Below the pieces are notes generated by a model. It was given only the letters and a program-made list of their open reading frames with translations. It was not told where the DNA came from and ran no database searches. A DNA stretch of 64,000 nucleotides from NCBI RefSeq assembly GCF_036373705.1, contig NC_089850.1, positions 24,148,733-24,212,732 of the forward strand, written 5' to 3'. The translations under genes and the position numbers were made by a program. This document shows, in pieces, positions 45,244 to 56,206 of the stretch (its first letter is position 1; the number at the start of each line of letters is the position of its first letter). The DNA comes from Amia ocellicauda (lineage: Eukaryota; Chordata; Actinopteri; Amiiformes; Amiidae).

Positions 45244-46281
45244 TCATACTCCATTGTCATTGAAGAGGTTAATTAAAGAAGAATTATAACAGAATATCTT
45301 CCCTGATATAATTATTCTGAGTGTTCTCTGAAACCAAGGATAAAATAATCCATAAATGATGGGATTACAAGTAGAATTAAAGTAGCCAAACCACACCAGG
45401 GCATCAAATAAAATTGGTGGTGTAGAGAAATTTATAAATGGATCAATTAGAGTTGCAATAAAAAATGGCAGCCAACAAAATAGAAAAACTCCCATTACAA
45501 TACTCAGAGTTTTTGCAGCTTTTCTTTCTCGGTTGTAAGCTACTTTGTTTTTATTATCATTCTGAGAAACGTCTTTCTCTGATATATTATTTATGAGTCT
45601 GGCATGTCTTCTGGCCACCAAGAAAATCTTCATATAAAGGGAAATCATCACTATTCCTGGAATTAAAAATGTTAGCAATGTTGCCAGCAGTCCCCACTGT
45701 TTGTTAAAAATCAGAACACATGCACCCACACAAGAGTTTGAAATGACTAATTCCTCAATACCTATTACATTAATATTGGAAAACACCACTCCATAAGCAA
45801 ACCCAAGAGAAAAAAGCCAGCTGATACCAATAAAAATGGCTATGACAAATATGGTTATTTTACTTTTGTACTTTAAAGGCTCACATATAGCATAATATCG
45901 GTCAACAGCAATAAAACTTAGATGGAAAATAGAAGCCATTGAAATCATCATGTCAAAACTGGAGTGTATTTTGCAAAGCAGTTCTCCAAAGTACCAACAT
46001 GTTTCTATGGATCTAATCATGCTTAGTGGCATAACAAGTGCCCCCAAAAGACAGTCAACACATCCCAAAGACAGGATAAGAAAATTGGTTGGAGAATGAA
46101 GCTGTTTGAAATGGAAAATTGAAATAATGACAATCAAGTTTCCACACACAGTAAGAAAAATTGTTCCGAACATGAACATATACATTCCAACCTTAATAAG
46201 GACCAGCCTCTGTGCTTTGGGGCAGGAACCCTTCAGATGCTGAAAACAGTACTCCATCTCTTCATTTGCTGTAAAATTCAT
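45244..46281 (-). CDS. Trace amine-associated receptor, TAAR1-like
   Basis: An intact 345-residue class A GPCR. The N-terminus has an N-glycosylation site (NFT) and EYCFQHLKGSC. TM1 has CGNLIVIISIFHFKQLHSPT and TM3 has CKIHSSFDMMISMASIFHLS with Asp3.32. The TM3 end is AVDRYYAICEPL. TM5 (LLATLLTFLIPG) has no acidic residue at 5.42 or 5.43. TM6 is CWLPFFIATLIDPFI. TM7 is WFGYFNSTCNPIIYGLFYPWF, followed by a short tail with GKIF and SSLINLF. The IDPF...PP.L.D.L.WFGY and GKIF...SS..LF pattern resembles TAAR1 more than the other subfamilies. TAAR1 is the monoamine trace-amine receptor and is not restricted to olfactory tissue. Assignment to TAAR1 is by eye and should be taken as TAAR1-like. No lesions. 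Confidence 0.93.
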   Translation of the reverse strand: MNFTANEEMEYCFQHLKGSCPKAQRLVLIKVGMYMFMFGTIFLTVCGNLIVIISIFHFKQLHSPTNFLILSLGCVDCLLGALVMPLSMIRSIETCWYFGELLCKIHSSFDMMISMASIFHLSFIAVDRYYAICEPLKYKSKITIFVIAIFIGISWLFSLGFAYGVVFSNINVIGIEELVISNSCVGACVLIFNKQWGLLATLLTFLIPGIVMISLYMKIFLVARRHARLINNISEKDVSQNDNKNKVAYNRERKAAKTLSIVMGVFLFCWLPFFIATLIDPFINFSTPPILFDALVWFGYFNSTCNPIIYGLFYPWFQRTLRIIISGKIFCYNSSLINLFNDNGV

Positions 46282-48960
46282 GATGAAGCTGTATAGTTAG
46301 AGGTGTGCTGGAAAAAGTTCCTACAACAACAGAAAACAAATAACTAATATATTTTTTTTACTCAATAAAATGTTTTTTCATAATTATAAGACCCGGAGTC
46401 AGGTGTTTATTATCCTCATCCACATTCATGTTACCTTGATTATTTGATTTTGTAATTTGTGTAATTTTACTGGGTGTTGACTGCTCGGTAGAATCATTGC
46501 GGTTTGCTATGAAGATGTTCCCAGCTATCCTCAAAGTTTGCTTTTTTGTCCATTGATCTTGTTTTATTTTTTTTCCAGTGCTTATTAGTTTGAGTGTCAC
46601 ATACGCAGAATGTTTTGTCCATTCATCTTGTGTTCTGAGGTTCGGACTGGCTAGAAATTATAAACAGAAGAACCTAAAAATTATGTATCTTTAAGAAGAA
46701 CATTCTGGGACATTCTGAGTATGGTTACACTCATTCTAGTCTAATTACTGGAAAAAGCAAACTAATGACAAAATACAAATACAAAAAACCAACTTTCTCT
46801 TTCCTAGATGCCAGATATCATGCAATAGAATATATTGAATCGTTCACTGCAGTTATATCTACAGATATGATACATCAATAATCTTAACTGATGCAGAATT
46901 ATATATGTACATACTATACGGGTACTGCATATATATGTAGTTATGATGAATCCTGTAATCTACACTATAAAAAGTGGGATATGCATTATTAAAGTAAAAG
47001 TTATGTTGCCCATATACAATTAACCATATATAAGTTTAACCTACCTTGCTGCCCCAGTACCATGCAATTACCATTTAATACGTATCTTCAGTAGATTATC
47101 TTAAAGAGTTTATATATTACTTTAAACATGTAGATCTATATAATTCTGTCTGCAGTGCTTCTTTGTAATGATTTTCTGTATGAGTGTGACTTGAATTTAT
47201 TAAGATTGGTTTCAACTATCTAGACACATATTCCCAAACCTCTTGCAACAGGCTACACCCACATTAGTTTGAAGTGTGTGTTATTTGACAGATATTTAGC
47301 TGATTTTTGCCACAACATGTGTTTTTATTAACTTTATTCTGTGAGAGATTACCATCACTTGGGTAGACACATTGTGATAATCAGATAATATATTTAAATA
47401 TTGTGTTAATGGATAAATATTGTTAAAATGACTACTGGTTTGAAGATGTTTGTTTTATTCTAAAATAGCAGCTGAAAATTATACAGCTTCTTGTTGCCAA
47501 TAAAAGGTATGTTGTATGATTAATTCTAGCTATGTTCATACAGCATAATGGATTTGCTCAGGCTATGATTTATCAATGTCCATTAGATGGTGCTGGAATA
47601 TAAATTGCAGCCACATTGATGAATAGATTAAAAACAGCTGACACATTGTCCAGCTCATTGTGATAATTCAGGGAGATCAGCAGCTAAAGTGTGTGGGTTT
47701 AATTTCAATTTCTTTATCTTGTTTATTGAACACTAACAGCAGCAGCTAGTTTCATTTGGCCAATATATTCTACACTTGTAGGATTATATTCTCAGCCCAT
47801 TTTAAAAGCTCTCTTTTTAATCTGAAAGCCCTAGGTGATTCACAATATTTCATAGTTGTAACATATGCAGTGCCCTCCAGATTTATTCATACCCCTCTAT
47901 TTATATGAATAAATAGGAACAGTAGCATTTAAATGCATTTAAAAAAGGATTGGATAATGTTTCCTGCTGGAAAAAAGTGTTATAATTTAATGTTATTAGC
48001 ATTGCAGAAAGCAAAGTCATATTTGTCATGAATAATAAACTTAATTCTATGAGGTTCTGGCACTTTTGAGTTATTTTTGTAGGATTGTATTTAAAGGAAT
48101 ACTTCCTATTACTTTGTTACCTCCTTTTATACCCCAGGGAAACAGGAAACCTTTGCAGACCTCTTTATAGTTCCAGAAGCTTCTATTGAACTTCCAAAGA
48201 GTAGGATGTTGTAGATTTGATTGTGTGTTAGAAATCTGAGCAATTTACAGTAACACACTGGCAAAATGTCACATCCGCTATGGCTGGAGGACAGCAAAAA
48301 ACACCTAAAAAGTAACAATTTATGAATCGGATTATGTGTTCTGTGGAACAAAGTTTACAAACGTTATACTGTAATCTTCTTAGCATTACACAGAGCAAAG
48401 TCATACATAATTTAATTCCAGAAAACAGAAAACATTTCTTCACATCTCTGAGTTGCCTTTGATTAAAATCCAACAAACATTCTCTGATAAAGAAGCAAGC
48501 ACTTAGCAGTCTTGTTATGTGGAAATCCTGTACCAAGACTAAATGTGTAACTGTGAAATGCGCTATGATAACATAAAATGATATACTGAGCTGAACAAGG
48601 GCACTACCCCTGCTGCCAAGTTGAGGGGTGAGAAATTATTCAAAACTACCAATCAACTTGTCAGTGTAGTGGAATAATTATAGACATCGTATTTGTACTG
48701 TAATATTTTCAGTATTGAACAGTAACAATAATTACATTGTTATTGGCAAATCTGCTGCAAAAAAAGTTATTGTAGATTGTACACAAATGCTTTTACAGTG
48801 TGCCTCCTAAACTAACTGATTAATTAGTTGATTTGGCAGTTAGATTTCTCTTGGCAAACTTGTGCTGCAACTTTAAGGTCTTCTAAACAGGAGAACAGAA
48901 GATGTGACACCAGTAACTATACAGTTAATTAGGCTAGCTGATAAAAATGTGGCTTCTATT
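46282..48960. repeat. 5' flank of TAAR1-like gene, source arm of a segmental duplication
   Basis: With the first 69 codons of the gene (46075-46281) this flank matches 54170-55275 and then 62850-63240. Examples are 47530-47600 against 55020-55090 ('tcaggctatgatttatcaat'), 47740-47930 against 55115-55275, and 48785-48925 against 62960-63215 ('cagtgtgcctcctaaactaa'). No gene lies in it. About 47935-48620 has no partner. Confidence 0.85.
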
Positions 48961-49814
48961 ATGTTTCTCAGTGCTACATTAACATAACCAGGTGTTATTA
49001 ATGTTGAATTCTAGACAAATTAACCAGATTTATACCCCCTGAATGCTTATTTCTTGTTAGACCTGACAGAATCAGTGGAACTGTCTGCTTCAAATGCAAG
49101 AGAAGAATTTTGCAATGCTTATGGTAAACTAAATAACCCTTTAGCAAAATGTTAATGTTAATTACAATTGTTTTTTAAAAATCCATCATTAGAGCGCTGT
49201 AGCTTTAAGCTTTTTGCTTAAGTTTCTGTTTATTTGGAAAATACATTTAATTCTTAAATACTTAGTTCTACGTCACACTGCTGAGTGCCTGATACAGTGA
49301 GTTTTGCCATGTGCACTAAAAATCATGCTTTATTCTTTTAATTTTTTAATATAAATATATTCTCAGACCATGGGCTACATCTTCATACCTGCTTCTACAC
49401 TTAATATACATTTCCACACTCAAGACTGCATTACCTTTGCTGAGATATACTAAACCATTCATTAAGGTTAGTGTCATAAAAGGGTGGAGTTAAGAAGATA
49501 TGAGTAGCTTTCTTTTCATTTGATTTGCTCCCAAGCCTAATGTGACTCGGCTAAAAAGCCAATCGAGGGTCTGGTACATTTTGAGAGCTTGCAATCTGTT
49601 TGGGAAAGAGTTCTTTCTGTCAAGACTTTGCAATAATCCCATGGAAACCAGTCTAATCTGGAAAATCCATTCAATGCTGCCAACAACAAACACACTAGAC
49701 CAGTATATACATGGCTCAATAAGAAATAGAAACCTGTGAAAGGTAAGGATGTGTACTCTGCTGACAACATCTATCTTACAGTATAGTTAGCCTAATGATA
49801 GTTATCTTACAAGT
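48961..49814. other. Intergenic, nothing recognised
   Basis: AT-rich DNA between the duplicated flank and the DIRS element. No gene is recognised. Confidence 0.45.
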
Positions 49815-50489
49815 ATGAAGTACTGCCCAAGGGGGAGGGTTTTTTGCGCACTGCCATAGGAACCTGATCGAAACGTCACTCTATCAAAGCTGCCAATGGC
49901 TCCTGCACTCTTCACTCAGAACAACGTAAACATAAAACGTGACATCAGCGCAGGTTCATCCTCTTTTGCTACTTCGCCTGGACCCAAGAACGTGGGTTTT
50001 CTGTGTCTTGTCCATGCATTAGACCTTATTATTGTTTACAATAATTATTATTATTCGGTTGGTTGGCTTCATGGCTGTGCTGTCACCACCGTTTACTTCC
50101 GTGTCTATTTGTATTGTTTAGTTATTATTCATAGCTATTCCGACTCTGTTCCATCCATGCTCCGGGGCTCCGGTGCGCTTCGGTTTCAGTTTCGGCTACA
50201 AATAGTATACTTTAAAAATGATAGTCTTATATAGTGTTTATATAGTGTCTTATATATTTCGACTGCTTGCTGTGTTGGTTTTTTGTCCACAGGGCTTTTT
50301 CCTCCACAGCAGGAGCACTAGCAGCGGCAGTAAAATCCAAGGCCAAGTTGCCCGGCCTGAGCCTCGGTGTGTCGTAAGAGATGTCGCCCGAGTGAGGTGC
50401 TCTTCTGGCGGCTTGTGCCCGTACTACAGCCTGCGGCTGTGGCTGCGGATGTAAGAGATCTCGTTCTCTTTCTTTCCCTGTGCATGCGC

Positions 50490-51580
50490 ATGTGCATCGA
50501 AATCACCACTCTCCTGGAGAAGCAAGCAATCCGTAAAGTGCCCCCGCCAGGGCAGCATGAGGGATTCTATTCCCCATACTTCCTTATGCCCAAGAAAGAT
50601 AGCGGTTTCCACCTCATCTTGGATCTGAGGCGCCTGAACCGTCACCTCAAGGTGTTGCGCTTCAAGATGCTCACTGGTTCACTGGCTCACCATGGTGGAT
50701 CTGAAAGATGCTTACTTTCACATCTCCATTGCACAGGCACACAGGAAGTTTCTCTGATTCACCTTCGTGGGCCGTGCGTTCGAGTTCGGCCTGTCACTAG
50801 CCCCACACACACGAACCCGATTTTAGGCCGCCTCTCCGAATTGGGCCTTTGGGTCAATTGAGAGAAGAGCCGCCTGACGCAAACTCAGCAGGAACAGTTC
50901 CTCGGACTGCACCTTGATTCCATTGCCATGCTCGCCACGCTGGCACCAGAGAGAGTTGCCTACATACGCACGTGTCTCTCCTTCTTCTGACTGAGAGCTC
51001 GTGTCAGGGTGTCCCTTTGCCAGAGGCTGCTAGGCCTCATAGCAGCTGCATCCCAGACCCTCCCCCTCAGCCTTCAAGTCTCTCAGGAGGCATCCTTGCC
51101 ACAACTGAGCACGCCAAGTCACAGTTACTCTGGCGTGCTGGAAGGCGCTCCGTTGGTGGCGGAGCCCTCATAATGTGACCCTGAGGTGTGCCCCTGAGGC
51201 CAGTCTACAACCGAGCAGTTATGACGACAGACGCCTCCAAGCAGGGTTGGGGAGCAGTCTGCGACGGACATGAAGTCCGAGGCAGGTGGACGGAGCCAGC
51301 ACAGGCCCTCCATATCAACGTCCTGGAGTTACAAGCAGTCTCATTTCCTGCCAGTCCTGCGGGACAGACATGTGTTTGACTGTTGTTAGATTGTACTGTC
51401 TAGCAGGCCGTCTGCTTCTGTCACGGTTCCGCTCCATCAGAGCAGTTCACCTCCCAGGCCTGGCCAACACGGTGGCGGACCTCCTCTCTCAGGGAGCCCC
51501 TCGGTGGCCTTGCAGATTCTGGTTCGCAGACCTGATCGCCCTTCTCCACGGAGAGCCTTGGCAGCTAGAGTGAGAGCGGA
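50490..51580 (+). pseudogene. DIRS reverse transcriptase / RNase H, broken
   Basis: The RT begins EITTLLEKQAIRKVPPPGQH with YSPYFLMPKKDSGFHLILDL (fingers). After a frame change at about 50675 it continues as MVDLKDAYFHISIAQAHRKF (palm), then a stop at about 50757 and GRAFEFGLSLAP. The part carrying the catalytic YxDD box is absent. The RNase H starts at 51215 with MTTDASKQGWGAVCDGHEVR and ALHINVLELQAV, whose first Asp and Glu fit the catalytic positions. It then degenerates with frameshifts and ends AVHLPGLANTVADLLSQGA. This enzyme would copy the element's RNA into DNA; the present copy cannot. Confidence 0.85.
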
Positions 51581-51699
51581 CTTGTTGTCCCAAGTGCAGG
51601 GCACTTCTGGCCTCCTCCAGCTCTGGGCCTGGCCCGTTAGCAGGAGCGACTGATTGCCTGGGGGCTGTCAGACGCGGTAGTAGCCAATATTCAGTCGGC

Positions 51700-52450
51700 G
51701 AGAGCTCCCTCTATGAGGTCGCAGTATTCCTACGGCTGGCGGATGTTTAGCACCTGGTGCCAAGATGGCAGTCAAGACCCAATTCATTGCCCCATCAGGG
51801 TCATATTGCAATTTCTACAGGAGCTGTTGGACCAGGGCAAGTCCCCGTCCACACTCAAAGTGTATCTGGCGGCTATGTCTGCATGTCATGTCCGGATTGA
51901 TGGCGAGCCCTCTGGGTCTCATTTCCTGGCTGTGCAGTTTTTAAAGGGAGCTCGACGGCTGCGGCCTAACCCTGCATTCCTCTCGAAAGTGCTGTCTCCA
52001 TTCTATGTCAACAGGCCTATTGAGTTGATGGCTTTCATTCTCCTCCCTTCGCTTCAGAGCAAGAGAGTTGGCTTCACCTGCTCTGCCCTGTGCAGGCCCT
52101 CGGGTGCTATTTGGAACGCACTAAGGACTTTCGATGCTCAGACCAACTGTTTGTGTCTTATGGAGTGTGGACACAGGGCCAGGCGCTTTCAAAGCAGTGC
52201 CTCTCGCATTGGATTGTGGACACCATTACCATGGCCTACAAGTCTGCCGGGACCCCACTGCCCGAACACCTGGTGGCCCATTTGACTCAAAGTGTTGCCA
52301 CATCTTAGGCCCTTTTTCAAGGTGCCCCCTTAGCAGACATTTGTGCGGCTGGAGCTTGGGCCTCGCCATTTACATTTGTCCGGTTCTACAGGTTGGACAT
52401 GATGGGACCAGTCCCTTCCATTGGGAACCCGGTGTTGGCTGCAGTCGAGC
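51700..52450 (+). pseudogene. DIRS tyrosine recombinase, broken
   Basis: This would integrate a circular DNA copy without target duplication. The N-terminal core-binding part is QYSYGWRMFSTWCQDGSQDP and LQELLDQGKSPSTLKVYLAA. The catalytic domain continues in another frame with GCYLERTKDFRCSDQLFVSY, LSHWIVDTITMAYKSAG and EHLVAHLTQSVAT. A stop follows where a Trp is expected, then ADICAAGAWASPFTFVRFYR, which contains the presumed Tyr nucleophile. The HxTR-type catalytic motif reads HLTQ here, so an Arg expected from the family has been lost. Confidence 0.82.
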
Positions 52451-52676
52451 CCTAGTAGCCTACAGGCTCTGGCTCCTGCCTTTCCTCTCCCAGTCTGCCC
52501 CTGTAAGTGCATCCTTAGGGAGCTAGTGAACCATATCTTCCCTTCCACCGGACTATGCCACCCAGTCGAGCACCCACGTGAGCTGCTCCTGGGTTTACTG
52601 ACAGCCCTTTTGATGTGTTCCCAGGGTCTGTCATGCGGCCTACAGGCATGTTGCCTTACGAGGCCACCCTGTATTA

Positions 52677-53560
52677 CACCGATCAGCCATAACATTATGA
52701 CCACTGACAGGTGAAGTGAATAACACTGATAATCTCGTTATCATGGCACCTGTCAGTTGGTGGGATATATTAGGCAGCAAGTGAACATTTTGTCCTCAAA
52801 GTTGATGTGTTAGAAGCAGGAAAAATGGGCAAGCGACTTTGACAAGGGCCAAATTGTAATGGCTAGATGACTGGGTCAGAGCATCTCCAAAACTGCAGCT
52901 CTTGTGGGGTGTTCCCAGTCTGCAGTGGTCAGTACCTATCAAAAGTGGTCCAAGGAAGGAAACGTGGTGAACTGGCGACAGGGTCATCGGTGGCCAAGGC
53001 TCATTGATACACATGGGGAGCGAAGGCTGGCCCGTGTGGTCCGATCCAACAGACGAGCTACTGTAGCTCAAATTGCTGAAAAAGTTAATGCTGGTTCTGA
53101 TAGAAAGGCATCAGAACACACAGTGCATTGCAGTTTTTTGTGTACGGGGCTGCGTAGCCACAGACCAGTCTGAGTGACCATGCTGACCCCTGTCCACTGA
53201 TGAAAGCGCCTACAATGGGCACGTGAGCATCAGAACTGGACCACTGAGCAATGGAAGAAGGTGGCCTGGTCTGATGAATCACGAGTTCAAGGTGTTGACT
53301 TGGCCTCCAAATTCCCCAGATCTCAATCCAATCAAGCATCTGTGGGATGTACTGGACAAACAAGTCCGATCCATGGAGGCCCCACCTCGTAACTTACAGG
53401 ACTTAAAGGATCTGCTGCTAACGTCTTGGTGCCAGATACCACAGCACACCTTCAGAGGTCTAGTGGAGTCCATGCCTCTACGGGTCAGGGCTGTTTTGGC
53501 GGCAAAAGGGGGACCTACACAATATTAGGCAGGTGGTCATAATGTTATGGCTGATCAATG
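52677..53560 (+). mobile_element. Tc1-like transposon, internally deleted, inside DIRS copy A
   Basis: The inverted ends are 'caccgatcagccataacatt' and 'aatgttatggctgatcaatg', with TA at 52675-52676 and 53561-53562. Comparison with DIRS copy B around 56925-56950 shows the empty site: the DIRS sequence reads straight through the TA. About 880 bases, shortened from the usual 1.2-1.3 kb of such elements. Confidence 0.92.
52831..53528 (+). pseudogene. Tc1-like transposase, internally deleted
   Basis: The N-terminal half includes GCSQSAVVSTYQKWSKEG and ERRLARVVRSNRRATVAQIA (helix-turn-helix region), then an altered stretch to RLRSHRPV-like residues and VAWSDES. Here a deletion joins directly to EFKVLTWPPNSPDLNPIKHL, so the second catalytic Asp and its surroundings are gone. 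The Glu of NPIEHLW is Lys. It ends VLAAKGGPTQY. The family is related to the elements at 27378 and 38737 but clearly separate. Confidence 0.88.
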
Positions 53561-53853
53561 TATAGTTCATTCATTATGCATTGTGTTGTGGTGGTGCATG
53601 CATCTGGCTTGTACCACAATCTGTATATTTATATAAAATGTGTTAAACAGCAGGACTGTGGCTCCGTCTGACCTGACTATGGAGCTCACTGCCGCTGTTC
53701 CCAGCTGATGGTGCTTGAGTTTCGCTGCCTCGCTGTGTATATAGTTCCTTGGTCAGTAGGTCTGTGAGTAGATTTCGATCAGGTTCCTATGGTAGTGCGC
53801 AGTGCTTCCTTTTTCAGATAACGGGGGTTGCGTACACAACCTATCGTTTTGTT

Positions 53854-54169
53854 TGTAATGTTCTGCGTTTGTATCTTGGTTTATATTTGCTCAATGTATT
53901 TTATTTATATATTTTATTTGTATATTATCCATAATTGATTGTCATTCCGAAATACTTACTAATTTATTACAATAAGCAATAAGATGTTGGAGTGAAACTC
54001 TGTATTATATGGATTGCATAATGTAATAAACTATGTCACCATAACTGGGTCTGTATTTACAATTAACCTGGGCCAATTCATTTGAACTTACTTTGGCTTT
54101 TCTGACCATTTAAAAATGAGAAATATATTTGCCATCAGGACCATCAGGACAAAGAGTGAATTTTACATT
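53854..54169. other. Short intergenic stretch
   Basis: AT-rich DNA between the DIRS copy and the truncated receptor. Nothing recognised. Confidence 0.4.
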
Positions 54170-54376
54170 GATAAGAAAATTGGTTGGAGAATGAAGCTGT
54201 TTGAAATGGGAAATTGAAATAATGACAATCAAGTTTCCACACACAGTAAGAAATTTTTTTCCGACCATGAACATATACATTCCAACCTTAATAAGGACCA
54301 GCCTCTGTGCTTTGGGGCAGGAACCCTTCAGATGCTGAAAACAGTACTCCATCTCTTCATTCTCTGTAAAATTCAT
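54170..54376 (-). pseudogene. Truncated TAAR1-like receptor (first 69 codons)
   Basis: It matches 46075-46281 base for base in length (207 bases, no indels) and encodes the N-terminus, TM1 and the start of TM2 (MNFTENEEMEYCFQHLKGSC ... HFKQLHSPTNFLI). At 54170 homology ends abruptly; downstream codons are unrelated and a stop follows at 54110. The fragment has few changes (for example Ala to Glu in the N-terminus, Thr-Ile to Lys-Lys in TM1). The charged Lys-Lys pair within TM1 would itself be unfavourable. It cannot form a seven-helix receptor. Confidence 0.93.
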
Positions 54377-55275
54377 GATGAAGCTATCTATTTAGAGGTA
54401 TGCTGGAAAAAAAAAGTTGATAAAACTGCAGAAAAAATAACACTAAACATTTCTTGATATTCATGAAACCTGCAGTCTGGTATTAATAAGTCCTCATCAT
54501 CATTCATGTTACTTTGAGTATTTGATTTTGTAATGTGTGTAATTTGACTGTGTGTTAATGATGTTCACAGATGCATTCAATTGATCAAAGTTGTTTTCCA
54601 GAGATTATGACTTTGAATGTCACACATGCAGAATGTTTTGCCCATTCATCTTGTATTTTGAGGTGAGGTCTGGCTAGACATTACAAACAGAAGAACTTAA
54701 AAACAGCATATCGTTACCACCAGATCTTTAAGAACAGCATTCTGGGATTCAGTATGGTTACACTTTCTACTCTAATTATTGAAAAAAAAACATAGCAAAT
54801 AATGATATAAAATAACAAATAACTCAATACTAGTTGCCAGAGGTCATGCAAAGGAATATATACTGCATATAGCTATGATGAATCCTGTAATCTATACTAT
54901 ATATGCTGGGATATGCATCATTATAGTTATGTTATGTTGCCTATATAAAATGTACCTTCTTTGTTGCCCCAGTACCATGAAACGATAATTTAAGGAATAT
55001 CTTCAGTCTTCAGTCAGTTCATACAGCAGCATGGATTTGGTCAGGCTATGATTTATCAATGTCAATTAGATGGTGCTGGAATATAAATTGTTATTATTCT
55101 AGTTTAATAAACACTCTAACAGCAGCAGCTAGTGAGGGTCAATATATTCCACACTTGTAGGATTATATTCTCAGCCCATTGTAAAAGCTTCCTTTTTAAA
55201 TCTGAAAGACCCACATTGACGGTTCCCTCCAGATTCATTCATACCTCTATACTTATATGGATAAATAGGAACATA
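54377..55275. repeat. Second arm of the TAAR1-like segmental duplication, proximal part
   Basis: Collinear with 46282-47930, with many small deletions. Ends where a gypsy gag remnant begins. The remainder of the arm is at 62850-63240. Confidence 0.85.
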
Positions 55276-55324
55276 AGATGGTGTTAACAAAATAGAATAA
55301 TAAAATTACAAACAAAGGAAGCAG

Positions 55325-55920
55325 CTGAAAGTGGGACGTTATGATGAAAAGGTCTCCTGGGAGGTGTACAAGGCCAAATTTGAAATGGCTTTTGGCAGCA
55401 TTGGAGGGGGAGGCCCTGCAGATATTACTGGATACTGGCAATGATGAACACCTTGACTACGAGGCAGTCAATCAGGCTTTAACCTACCACTTTAGGGGGG
55501 CTGAACCCACTCTTCTCCTGGGTCATCGCCTGTCTACACGCTTACACAGCCCCGGAGAACCCTTAGGCCAGTACACCACCGACATTCACTATTTAACCTG
55601 CCGAGGTATAATGAGATCCCTCTAGCCATACGGGAAGGCCTAGCCATGGATGCCTTCCTCCGTGGCCTCACCCCCGGCGTGGTCCTCCATCAGGCCCGCC
55701 TTGCTGCCCCCCTAACATTCGATGCTCTGTTTAACTAAGCCAAGCTTGTGGAGGTCATCCTGGGAGAACAAACACCATGTCCCAATGCTCCTATGCTGCC
55801 GCCCTGCCTCAACACTCGCTGCATCCAGGTCCCCGCAACACGCCAACTCGTGCAGTCGACGGAGGAAACGCACCGGCACCGAGGAAACCGAACACACGCA
55901 TCTGTTGGCAATGCACCACG
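55325..55920 (+). pseudogene. Ty3/gypsy gag remnant
   Basis: Frames read KVSWEVYKAKFEMAFGS, then ALEGEALQILLDTGNDEHLD, YEAVNQALTYHFRGAEPTLL, GEPLGQYTTDIHYLTCRGYN, AIREGLAMDAFLRGLTPGVV and AAPLTFDALFN. This pattern (W..Y...F......AL..LRG.A...L, F.RAL) is the capsid part of gypsy-type Gag. It is followed by RICWQCTTP, the first half of a CCHC knuckle, which is cut off by the DIRS module at 55923. One frameshift (about 55385) and one or more stops are present. Confidence 0.75.
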
Positions 55921-55922
55921 CC

Positions 55923-56206
55923 AACAATGATAGGTTGCGAATGCAACCCCGGTTATCTGAAAATGGAAGCACTGCCCAAGGGGGAGGGGTTTCTGCGCAC
56001 TTCGGTAGGAACCCGATCATAAATGTCACTTTATCAAAACTGCCATTGGCCCCTGCCAATCACTCAGAACAGGTCCCTTCCCACATCCTGTTCTATGAAA
56101 CATGACATCTGCACAGGTTCTAGGACTCCCATGCGACTTTGCACCCCTTGGGCAGTGCTTCCTTTTTCAGATAACCGGGGTTGCATTTGCAACCTATCAT
56201 TATCTT
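55923..56206. repeat. DIRS terminal module, both inverted ends present
   Basis: The left end 'aatgataggttgcgaatgca' plus 'accccggttatctga' and 'agcactgcccaagggg' is mirrored on the right by 'ccccttgggcagtgct', 'tcagataaccgggg' and 'tgcaacctatcatt', an inverted repeat of about 58 bases. The body matches the 5' leader of the DIRS copies. It interrupts the gypsy gag knuckle on one side and joins DIRS copy B on the other. Confidence 0.8.

Larger units (their letters stand above)
49815..53853 (+). mobile_element. DIRS-like retroelement, copy A, deleted and interrupted
   Basis: It starts 'gtactgcccaagggggaggg' and ends 'ataacgggggttgcgtacac' plus 'aacctatcg'. Order: 5' leader (49815-50460), reverse transcriptase (50490-50870), RNase H (51215-51580), tyrosine recombinase (51700-52450), and a 3' region with TATA-like repeat units. 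The gag-like ORF present in copy B (57800-58892) is missing between 50460 and 50490. A Tc1-like element lies at 52677-53560. RT plus RNase H plus tyrosine recombinase in place of an integrase identifies the DIRS order. Confidence 0.88.

Noticed and set aside
49896-50234. 112-codon open frame
   Set aside because: Located in the 5' leader of DIRS copy A; copy B has no matching frame.
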